Source: Mucidula mucida (Eukaryota > Basidiomycota > Agaricomycetes > Agaricales > Physalacriaceae). From it: a stretch of DNA of 15,025 nt. The notes beneath the pieces were generated by a model that saw only the letters and a program-made list of their open reading frames with translations, did not search any database and was not told the DNA's origin. A program made the position numbers and the translations under genes. The stretch covers positions 1-15,025 of the forward strand of contig JADNYV010000813.1 in assembly GCA_015501055.1 (NCBI GenBank), given 5' to 3'. Shown in pieces: positions 1 through 6,969 of this stretch (position 1 is the stretch's first letter; every line of letters starts with the position of its first letter).

Positions 1-100
1 TGGTAGATACACTGACTGCGATCGCGGAGGGAGAGAATGCGATACAATGTTAGGCATGGAGTGAGGATTTGATGCCGAGGAGTAGGAGTAGGAGTCTTAC

Positions 101-768
101 GATCCAACGGCCCCAGCCCCAGTGCTCACAAAGATGGTATCGCCCTTCTTCGCGTGGGCGTATTCCTTGTAGCCAAAGTACGCCGTCTCCCAGGCATCCC
201 TGCTGCGCCGACGTACACTGACCACGGGAGGGTCGTCTTGGCGATGACACGCGCGAGGGGTCGGGAATGATGCCGTATTCTTGAAAGTCTAGAACAGGCC
301 GTGTGGATGGATGGGGGGGTAAACAGAATGGATGGACGCACTGAATACACCGGTGACATGGTCGCCGACTTTGATATCCGCATTTTCAGAACGCACGACG
401 CCGCAGTTGTGGAGTCTTATCATCATCATCATCATTAGCGCGCTACGAGTGATGAAACTCACGGCTCGCCGATGAGGAACGCGGGCTAGTAGGGATTGCG
501 CGTTAGGAGAGGAATCAAGTGGACATTGATAAGTATACGACTTGACTCACGCATCTTCCCGCGGAGGTACGGGTCGATGGACAAGACGAGCGTCTTGATC
601 AGAATACCTCCGTTTAGCGGCACATTATCGAGATCGATGGTCTGGCTCGCGTCGTGCGCCCGGGGATTGGATACCCTATATCAAGATTGGATATTGTCAA
701 GGTAGATTAAAGCGCATACCCGTAGGGATTTCGTTGAAGTTTACGACTGCGTTCCGGATCGGTGCCAT
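101..768 (-). pseudogene. 5'-half alcohol dehydrogenase relic, left arm
   Basis: Truncated copy of the MDR-family dehydrogenase found whole at 10254-11662. The ATG is at 768-766. Recognisable pieces follow: MAPIRNAVVNFNEIPTG (exon 1), the VPLNGGILIKTLVLSIDPYLRG block, SENADIKVGDHVTGVF, and part of PWSVYVGAAGMPG. The copy stops at the exon 5 boundary (GGATC|GTAAG at 105-96), after which sequence unrelated to the dehydrogenase begins. Relative to the full copy it has a 10-base deletion in exon 2 and about 19 bases missing near the RV..IAK segment; relative to the right arm it has lost one more G in the GMPGET codons. It lacks most of the nucleotide-binding domain and cannot encode an active enzyme. 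Confidence 0.85.
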
Positions 769-1014
769 TGCGTGTAGGTCGTATAGAGGAGCGGGGTGTT
801 TTATAGGATACAATGTCGGTGGGCGTGAGTAAGGATTAAGGATTTAGTGCTTAGCAATCGAGGGTGTGGGCGAGTCTGGACGTGAGTCAATGATTAGCGC
901 TTGGCAGTGGAGGATTAGCAATCTTGACCGAAGCATAGAAAGAATGTGCAGTGGAAGGAGCACAATGCTGACAAAGATATGACTTGCCGGACCCGAAGGT
1001 TCAAGTTTTTTCCC

Positions 1015-1177
1015 ACACCTGCAACTGCTCAACGAGCAGCTTACGACTGACACACGCCATAACCCCCCATCCGAAGCGGTCGTTTACATTCGTCATCACT
1101 CGGGGTCTGCACGTCCTCCGCGCTGAACCTGCAGCTCGTCAGGGTGCCGCGGATGAGCACGACGTGGTCGTTCTCCG
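1015..1177 (-). repeat. Oxidase-upstream promoter repeat, left-arm copy
   Basis: Mirror of 2634-2790, differing at a few bases (for example GACGAATG here versus GACAAATG on the right, and one missing base in the GCAACTGCTC segment). It abuts the reverse transcriptase relic at 1177/1178. Confidence 0.75.
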
Positions 1178-1405
1178 AATGGCTTTCGGAAAGGCTTTCA
1201 TGCGCTCAATAACCCATGGATTCTGTGGTGTGCCATAGAAATGGCATGTGCGGAGAAGAAGGCCCTGTGCGTGGTCTTTCCGGACCTTGCGAATGTGTTT
1301 CCATGGACAGATCATGGCACGTTGTGGTCCATGATGTACGAAAAGGTGTGGGTGGACCAATCTTTGATTGGATGCGGATGCTATACCGCTGTATGAGCTT
1401 GTGAT
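1178..1405 (+). pseudogene. Non-LTR (LINE-like) reverse transcriptase fragment, left arm
   Basis: Translation from AAT at 1178 gives NGFRKGFHALNNPW, then LCVVFPDLANVFPWTDHGTLW and FDWMRMLY. This resembles the fungal LINE reverse transcriptase core, where an NGFR.GY.T.NN motif is followed by L.VAFVDL.NAFPS.D..TLW and GP.FDW.R.LY. Only the fingers/palm start is present; the catalytic Y-x-D-D box is absent. A missing base near 1340 (GAAAAGGTG, versus CGAAAAGGTG in the mirror copy) breaks the frame. The 5' edge abuts the promoter repeat exactly at TTCTCCG|AATGGC. Confidence 0.65.
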
Positions 1406-1542
1406 TGTTATGAATCGCCATATTTTCACATTTTCACATCTTATCATATCTTATCGGGAGCCTTGTCTTATCAACCAACGGACCGTTTCATCATCTGTTT
1501 CGTCACCAATCATACCCCTTTTCATTACCGAAGCCGTACTCA

Positions 1543-1933
1543 TGTCGGACACACGCCAACACATGGATGACATCATACATGCCGATACCTCATGGACTCC
1601 CTATTGTATACACACCGCCGACACTCGTAGCACACATGGTTGTTTCAGTATTATTACTTACATGCAGTCACCACTCGTATTTAATGGTTTCACGGACTAG
1701 TAGCATACAACACTGGGTCAAGGGCGTGGAGCATCCCTAGTGGAAACGCGTATGGACAAGGAGCTTCAAACACAGACTTACTAGTATATAAGCAGTAGTG
1801 TAGTATCATTGTACTTTAGTTCCGATCTCGTTTATACACCTGGCCTAGCCTAGTCTTACGAACGCGAACGTTTTCTCTTTCAGTTCTTGCTGTGGTACCT
1901 GGTTGAGTCTCGTGGCTTAGTCAGTCGCTAACA
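1543..1933 (+). mobile_element. Possible solo-LTR-like segment ending in the spacer
   Basis: A non-coding stretch bounded by TGTCGG and GCTAACA, with a TATATAA core (about 1785-1791) followed about 40 bases on by a pyrimidine-rich, LTR-like tail. TG..CA ends, an internal TATA box and this length fit a Copia or Gypsy solo LTR. I see no target-site duplication, no primer-binding site and no second LTR, and the right arm holds only the part matching up to 1870. The boundaries are a guess. Confidence 0.25.
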
Positions 1934-1937
1934 GAAG
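1871..1937. other. 67-base spacer at the centre of the palindrome
   Basis: This is the only unpaired sequence between the two arms. It begins TTTTCTCTTTCAG, ends GTCGCTAACAGAAG and is not self-complementary. It reads as a natural continuation of the LTR-like sequence of the left arm; the right arm lacks it. Such a short asymmetric spacer is expected if the palindrome arose by fold-back synthesis from a broken end. Confidence 0.9.
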
Positions 1938-2407
1938 CGTTCGCGTTCGTAAGACTAGGCTAGGCCAGGTGTATAAACGAGATCGGAACTAAAGTACAAT
2001 GATACTACACTACTGCTTATATACTAGTAAGTCTGTGTTTGAGACTCCTTGTCCATACGCGTTTCCACTAGGGATGCTCCACGCCCTTGACCCAATGTTG
2101 TATGCTACTAGTCCGTGAAACCATTAAATACGAGTGGTAACTGCATGTAAGTAATAATACTGAAACGACCATGTGTGCTACGAGTGTCGGTGGTGTGTAT
2201 ACAATGGGGAATCCATGAGGTGTCGGCATGTATGATGTCATCCATGTGTTAGGCGTGTGTCCAACATGAGTACGGCTTCGGTAATGAACAGGAGTATGAT
2301 TGGTGACGAAACAGATGATGAAACAGTCCGTTGATTGATAAGACAAGGCCCCCGATAAGGTATGATAAGATGTGAAAGTGTGAAAATATGGCGATTCATA
2401 ACAATCA

Positions 2408-2633
2408 CATAGCTCATACAGCGGTATAGCATCCGCATCCAATCAAAGATTGGTCCACCCACACCTTTTCGGTACATCATGGACCACAACGTGCCATGAT
2501 CTGTCCATGGAAACACATTCGCAAGGTCCGGAAAGCCCACGCACAGGGCCTTCTTCTCCGCACATGCCATTTCTATGGCACACCACAGAATCCATGGGTT
2601 ATTGAGCGCATGAAAGCCTTTCCGAAAGCCATT
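2408..2633 (-). pseudogene. Non-LTR (LINE-like) reverse transcriptase fragment, right arm
   Basis: Mirror copy of 1178-1405, open across the whole fragment: NGFRKGFHALNNPWILW, AEKKALCVGFPDLANVF, MMYRKGVGGPIFDWMRMLYR. About 75 codons of the reverse transcriptase domain survive, with the VGF.DL.NVFP aspartate-containing motif but without the Y-x-D-D motif, endonuclease or any nucleic-acid binding domain. The sequence after MSYV no longer resembles reverse transcriptase. It is a dead retroelement scrap carried into the palindrome, not an active element. Confidence 0.7.
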
Positions 2634-2790
2634 CGGAGAACGACCACGTCGTGCTCATCCGCGGCACCCTGACGAGCTGCAGGTTCAGCGCGGAGGACGT
2701 GCAGACCCCGAGTGATGACAAATGTAAACGACCGCTTCGGATGGGGGGTTATGGCGTGTGTCAGTCGTAAGCTGCTCGTTGAGCAGTTCG
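2634..2790 (+). repeat. Oxidase-upstream promoter repeat, right-arm copy
   Basis: Begins CGGAGAACGACCACGTCGTG and continues through CATCCGCGGCACCCTGACGAG and GCGGAGGACGTGCAGACCCC to the GGGGGGTTATGGCGTG block. The same sequence lies just upstream of D-amino-acid oxidase A (about 6065-6195) and B (about 13804-13980), and in mirror form at about 1015-1177. Here it is followed directly by the dehydrogenase promoter on its right, and on its left it is cut by the reverse transcriptase relic. Confidence 0.8.
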
Positions 2791-3008
2791 CAGGTGTGGG
2801 AAAAAAACTTGAACCTTCGGGTCCGGCAAGTCATATCTTTGTCAGCATTGTGCTCCTTCCACTGCACATTCTTTCTATGCTTCGGTCAAGATTGCTAATC
2901 CTCCACTGCCAAGCGCTAATCATTGACTCACGTCCAGACTCCGCCCACACCCTCGATTGCTAAGCACTAAATCCTTAATCCTTACTCACGCCCACCGACA
3001 TCGTATCC

Positions 3009-3015
3009 TATAAAA
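3009..3015 (+). promoter_or_regulatory. TATA box upstream of the right-arm dehydrogenase relic
   Basis: TATAAAA lies 31 bases upstream of the ATG. The surrounding promoter (about 2900-3045), including GACTCACGTCCAGACTCC and TCCTTAATCCTTACTCACGCC, is closely matched upstream of the full copy (about 10125-10253). The mirror box in the left arm is at 799-805 on the minus strand. Confidence 0.6.
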
Positions 3016-3045
3016 CACCCCGCTCCTCTATACGACCTACACGCA

Positions 3046-3714
3046 ATGGCACCGATCCGGAACGCAGTCGTAAACTTCAACGAAATCCCTACGGGTATGC
3101 GCTTTAATCTACCTTGACAATATCCACTCTTGATATAGGGTATCCAATCCTCGGGCGCACGACGCGAGCCAGACCATCGATCTCGATAATGTGCCGCTAA
3201 ACGGAGGTATTCTGATCAAGACGCTCGTCTTGTCCATCGACCCGTACCTCCGCGGGAAGATGCGTGAGTCAAGTCGTATACTTATCAATGTCCACTTGAT
3301 TCCTCTCCTAACGCGCAATCCCTACTAGCCCGCGTTCCTCATCGGCGAGCCGTGAGTTTCATCACTCGTAGCGCGCTAATGATGATGATGATGATAAGAC
3401 TCCACAACTGCGGCGTCGTGCGTTCTGAAAATGCGGATATCAAAGTCGGCGACCATGTCACCGGTGTATTCAGTGCGTCCATCCATTCTGTTTACCCCCC
3501 CATCCATCCACACGGCCTGTTCTAGACTTTCAAGAATACGGCATCATTCCCGACCCCTCGCGCGTGTCATCGCCAAGACGACCCTCCCGTGGTCAGTGTA
3601 CGTCGGCGCAGCAGGGATGCCTGGGGAGACGGCGTACTTTGGCTACAAGGATTACGCCCACGCGAAGAAGGGCGATACCATCTTTGTGAGCACTGGGGCT
3701 GGGGCCGTTGGATC
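3046..3714 (+). pseudogene. 5'-half alcohol dehydrogenase relic, right arm
   Basis: Mirror copy of the left-arm relic. Exon 1 (3046-3094) is clean and encodes MAPIRNAVVNFNEIPTG, which shows what the damaged start of the 10254 copy should read. The intron ends at TATAG (3138), and exon 2 begins GGTATCCAATCC. A 10-base deletion after CGCACGACG breaks the frame. Later pieces include VPLNGGILIKTLVLSIDPYLRG, LHNCGVVRSENADIKVGDHV, a GT..AG intron, FQEYGIIPDPSRV, and GETAYFGYK.YAHAKKGDTIFVSTGAGAVGS near 3622-3714. The nucleotide-binding glycine motif GAGAVGS is the last thing encoded; the intron donor GTAAG is present at 3715-3719 but the next dehydrogenase exon is absent. Truncated and frameshifted, so non-functional as an enzyme. 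Confidence 0.88.
3379..3397. repeat. ATG/TGA trinucleotide microsatellite in a relic intron
   Basis: About six ATG units (GCTAATGATGATGATGATG) in the intron of the right-arm dehydrogenase relic; the mirror is CATCATCATCATCATCATTAG at 419-439. The intron of the full copy lacks it. Confidence 0.75.
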
Positions 3715-3757
3715 GTAAGACTCCTACTCCTACTCCTCGGCATCAAATCCTCACTCC

Positions 3758-4159
3758 ATGCCTAACATTGTATCGCATTCTCTCCCTCCGCGATCGCAGT
3801 CAGTGTATCTACCATCCCACAATACCTTCAACGTCCCTGCACCGACGCCACAGTTCTCACACATGCCCCATTTCGTAAATCCGTCCCCACGGCCAGTCAG
3901 TGCACAACAATCGGCGTTTGAGATGTCGCACCCTACCTTTGGTGCTGCGCCGCCAAATGGACATCCGACCTTTGGGAGTTTATACGGCACGCCCAGATCG
4001 CGGGGAGTGACGCCCGCACCGTCGCCTGTGATCCCTCCACGCCCGCGGAGTTCCCAGCAGCCTTTTTACTCTGCTGAAATGCCGAGGTTATATGATCATT
4101 CCGCTCCAACGACACCGTTTATTCCTCCTGCTCATCTTCTTGCCGATCTTCATCTTTGA
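3758..4159 (+). pseudogene. Proline/serine-rich reading frame at the broken dehydrogenase end
   Basis: An open frame of 133 codons from ATG 3758 to TGA 4157-4159; the same frame is open upstream only to TAA 3716-3718. It is rich in Pro, Ser, His and Gln, with two HPTFG motifs (MSHPTFGAAPPNG and HPTFGSLYG), a GTPRSRGVTPAPSP segment and the ending PFIPPAHLLADLHL. I see no fold, signal peptide or membrane segment. It follows the truncated dehydrogenase after about 40 bases and its first 19 codons lie inside the palindrome arm. It may be a 3' exon of an unrelated low-complexity (regulatory-type) protein translocated here, or a spurious frame; no family is recognised. Confidence 0.4.
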
Positions 4160-4468
4160 AATTTAAAGTCAAATGTTTAGTTCAGGTTTTCGCACTTTTC
4201 TGGATCGCTGCTTGGCTATGTGTACATTTAGTTGCTCTACTTCAGTTGTATTAGACTGTTATCATTTACGGGGAATCCATTGAACCCTTCTGCTTTGAAG
4301 TTTACGAACAAACAACCATAGCAGCTCGCCCATTGGAGGGAAGTGTTAAGGAGTACTTGCACCAGGTGAGCTAATTCACGCGCGCTAAATGAACAGAAGT
4401 AAATATGACAGCTCGTAGTGAGAGATGAAATAAATACCAATGATTTAGTCGACTAGCATCCGTTGAAT
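4160..4468. other. Gene-free stretch between proline-rich frame and oxidase A
   Basis: No convincing frame or RNA gene. The right end (about 4405-4470, with ACAGCTCGTAGTGAGAGATG and CGTTGAATCTAAAA) matches about 12182-12230 downstream of oxidase B, so the edge of the duplicated module lies near here. The rest, including CATTGGAGGGAAGTG, has no match elsewhere in the window that I can see. Confidence 0.6.
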
Positions 4469-5971
4469 CTAAAATTGAGCCTCCGCACTGATGTCGTCTG
4501 CTGAGCGACATTTTCGTAGCGGGCGGATCATCTTTTACCTCCTGAATCAACTCCAACACATCGCTAGCACAACCGAAGGACAAGGAGAGACCAGCGCCAC
4601 CTTGTCCATAAGAATGGACGATGCGGCTTGTTGACCCGTCTGACCGTGGGCATAACTCACGCTCAACGCGGACATTGGAGCCCCGCAATGGGCGGAGACC
4701 TTGCACCAAGGATGCGTCGGGTCGTACTCGGCGTGCTCAAGGCCAGGTACAAATTTGTTGGAGCGCGGGCGCATGCGTATGATTTCGGGGCTGTCCAGTG
4801 TGAGGTCTAGTTCGTATTTATGTGGTTGAGCCAAACCTGAAGGTATTCGAATGGACATCATGTCCAAAGACATTTACGGGTGTGACTTACCACCAAGGAT
4901 GAGCGTGTTGTCGTTGCGGGGGACGATGAACACGATGTCCTCGTCTTCGCCTCGAGTGCCATCGTGAGTGACAGCGAGCGCTTCAGTGACTTTGGGGAAT
5001 TTGCTGCCATCGTTAACAACCCGGATGAGAGCGCCGCTAAGCGGGTAGACAGAGGCATCTCCTGCAAGTTCGAGACCAGCCAAGGCATTGACGATTGCGT
5101 CAGCACCGTACTCGGCGAGCAAATCTTCCTCTTGGTCAAGTAGATCACCGTTGATGCGGTGCGTCTCCATGACCGTTCCTTTACAGACGAGCACGAATCG
5201 CAGCCAGTGCATATACGCATCGGAATCGATGACGGGGGCGAGATGTTGAGAGGCGTCGACAACACCGGCCTTTTGATTGACTTCGTGTTCATTGACGATG
5301 TTGGCATCGCGTCTGGCGCCCTTGATCTAGCATAGTTATCAGCATCGCTGCTTTTACAATAGTAGTTAAGAAAACATACATCCTTCTGCGCCATAATCTC
5401 CTTGAACTTGTCCAGCTGGCCACGTTCAGGCATATTTTCCATTTTTTGGTCAAAAAAGAAGTTGGCCATGCGCATTTGCACACCATGATCGAGGTAGTCA
5501 TCGCGAGGCATGATCTCCTGAAGTTTGTCGAAAGCGCGGTAGGCGGTCATGCACCAGCGCTTCGAGTTGTGCAATGAGATGACCTGCGATCCAAGGTAAG
5601 CACACGATGATCAAGTTATGAAGACAACCATGTACATCGGCGTGTTTGCCGCAAACAGCTGGCGGGAATTCCCAGAGAGCTCCGGCAATTTGAGACGTGA
5701 TTCGGTTTTTGGGATCCGCCCAACGCTCAGCGATGATGGTGACGTCGTAGCCGGCATCTAGAAGCGCCCAAGCTGTCTGAAGGGACTGTTAGTATATGGA
5801 GATCAAAAGATAATAACAAACACCTACAGTGAAGCCTGTAACACCGCCGCCAACAACCAAGATGCGCTTCTTCGGCGCTTCTGGGTTAGGCGTAATGGGC
5901 TGGCCTTGCTGAAGGACGAGTTCGTCACCGAGGCGGGTCAAGAAAAAGTCAGGAGATGAGACAATAGACCG
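4469..5971 (-). pseudogene. D-amino-acid oxidase (FAD-dependent), copy A, disrupted
   Basis: FAD-dependent oxidase of the DAO family; known members deaminate D-amino acids to 2-oxo acids, ammonia and H2O2, usually in peroxisomes. Five exons: 5971-5828, 5776-5636, 5583-5380, 5326-4891, 4836-4469. Near the N-terminus is the dinucleotide-binding motif RILVVGGGVTGFT, followed across the intron by TAWALLDAGYDVTVIAERW, then SQIAGALWEFPPAVCG. Central motifs are NSKRWCMTAYRAFDKL and MHWLRFVLVCKGTV; the C-terminal part has NDNTLILGG, GLRPLRGSNVRVERE and IVHSYGQGGAGLSLSFGCA, the DAO FAD/substrate signature with an Arg of the RPLR type. Oddities: where copy B has its ATG, this copy has CGG (5971-5969) and no in-frame ATG upstream; a lost base at about 4700 (GCAAGGTCTCC) shifts the frame; the usual N-x-T-G reads NALAG. 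The stop at 4471-4469 is set by comparison with copy B and is uncertain. Assembly error is an alternative explanation for both lesions. Confidence 0.85.
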
Positions 5972-5994
5972 TCTGAGTGTATGAGTTGGACTGA

Positions 5995-6195
5995 TGCTGA
6001 TGCTCCAACATGCTGAACACGTTCATGTTAAATACCAATCCCGCGACCGCGACTTTGCAAAGTGCTCGGAGAACGACCGTATTCATCCGCGGCACCCTGA
6101 CGAGTTGCAGGTCCTTGTAGGGTTCAGCGCGGAGGACGTGCAGACCCCGGGTGATGACAGATGCGAGCGACTGCCTCGGATGAGAGGTGATGGCA
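5995..6195 (-). promoter_or_regulatory. Upstream region of oxidase A with shared promoter repeat
   Basis: Matches 13737-13940 upstream of oxidase B nearly base for base (TCCAACATGCTGAACAC, TTAAATACCAATCCCGCGAC, then CGGAGAACGA and CGGCACCCTGACGAG). On the minus strand it offers ATTGG (an inverted CCAAT box) and TATTTAA, a weak TATA-like site, in the position expected for an oxidase promoter. Part of it also lies in both palindrome arms. Confidence 0.55.
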
Positions 6196-6969
6196 AAGAC
6201 TTTGAAGGTGCTCGTTCAATACTTCGGATGTCAGTGAAACCTGCATACGGGATTCTTCCAAAGGCGTCGAGTAACGCGCAAATTCATCACACAGCAGAAG
6301 AGCAGTTAACCGACATGCAACGCTGTGAGTTTTATCAAGTTGCCGGAGTGCGAGCTGAGCTGAATCTGAGTTCTATGATCTGAGAATTGAGGAAAGATCT
6401 CACCGAGGACAAGACGATGAGAGATTTCCGAGCGGAGATCCGTCGCAGATCAAGTCTCTGAAAGGCCGAGCTTGTTGTTTCCAAATGGTAGTTTTTCATT
6501 ATGAAAATGTCAGCACAGATACCAAGGCCCACCGTGTCTTGTTGGTTGCAAGACCAAGATTTCAAACGTCCAATTTCAAGTCCACGGCGGCAGATGCAAG
6601 AAAAGTACGCTCCGTATGGCAAGACGGGCAGACATCATGAGAGTCGGGTAGCAACTCGAACACGGAGATATCGGTTTCTACATCCGCCGGCAATCGGGTT
6701 GACCTCTTCCCTCCGTGGTCTCTAATAGATTTTCATCCCTGCACATCCTCGCGCCTATTCAGGCGTAGATCTTACTCAGAATTACCTCAAGCTTATATTT
6801 TACATTGATCAAGGTAAGCTCTCCTGTGGCGCGGACAAACATGCATTGAACATGTGTACTACTACTAGAACCCATCTACTATCGAATACGACGACTCCCA
6901 ATCAGCTTCCGCGTCTTTGAAACCCTCCTCAGGCGCATACTTATCCTCCAACTTCAAAATTTGACCGTC
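6196..6969. repeat. Duplicated intergenic region between oxidase A and F-box gene A
   Basis: About 0.77 kb, largely conserved in order at about 13960-14739. Shared blocks include GAGTTTTATCAAGTTGCCGG, GTACGCTCCGTATGGCAAGA and CGGGTTGACCTCTTCCCTCC. Short frames exist on both strands (for example a minus frame with PYGAYFSCI.RRG.EIGRL in both copies), but each copy opens and closes it differently and base differences fall at all codon positions, so I do not call a gene. It probably holds the F-box promoter and 5' leader. Confidence 0.6.

Larger units (their letters stand above)
1..1870. repeat. Left arm of a giant inverted repeat (palindrome)
   Basis: Bases 1-1870 are the reverse complement of 1938-3814: base 1 pairs with 3814 and base 1870 with 1938. 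The match runs to the first base of the window, so the arm may be longer. By eye the arms differ at scattered single bases and small indels, for example a missing C near 1340 that shifts the reverse transcriptase frame, 6 versus 7 A/T bases near 1006, and 3 versus 4 G near 190; the net length difference is 7 bases. It contains, from the edge inward, the start of the proline-rich frame, a half dehydrogenase, a promoter repeat, a reverse transcriptase relic and an LTR-like stretch. Confidence 0.95.
1938..3814. repeat. Right arm of a giant inverted repeat (palindrome)
   Basis: Mirror copy of 1-1870, starting with CGTTCGCGTTCG right after the spacer and ending at ACCA, where the window edge stops the comparison. 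Because the left arm is cut off, the true outer boundary is unknown. The right arm keeps some frames that the left arm has lost, such as the continuous reverse transcriptase frame and the in-frame GMPGET of the dehydrogenase, so it looks like the better preserved copy. Arms of at least 1.87 kb with so short a spacer are unusual in a nuclear genome. Confidence 0.95.

Noticed and set aside
2068..2442. Minus frame of 124 codons in the right arm and its plus mirror at 1368-1700
   Set aside because: Beyond the reverse transcriptase fragment it has no motif, and the two arms disagree in frame because of indels; treated as non-coding or LTR-like sequence.
1..3814. Terminal inverted repeats of a DNA transposon or helitron-type element
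   Set aside because: The arms meet around only 67 bases with no transposase between them, and contain host gene pieces; a palindrome from fold-back is simpler.
1..3814. Repeat-induced point mutation (RIP) as the cause of arm differences
   Set aside because: A few C/T and G/A differences exist, but indels and other substitutions are also present and arm GC content is not depressed, so the RIP signature is not convincing by eye.
6335..6622. Minus frame with PYGAYFSCI..RG.EIGRL, also partly open at 14276-14473
   Set aside because: Shared only because the DNA is duplicated; differences between copies fall at all codon positions and the flanking frame is not kept.
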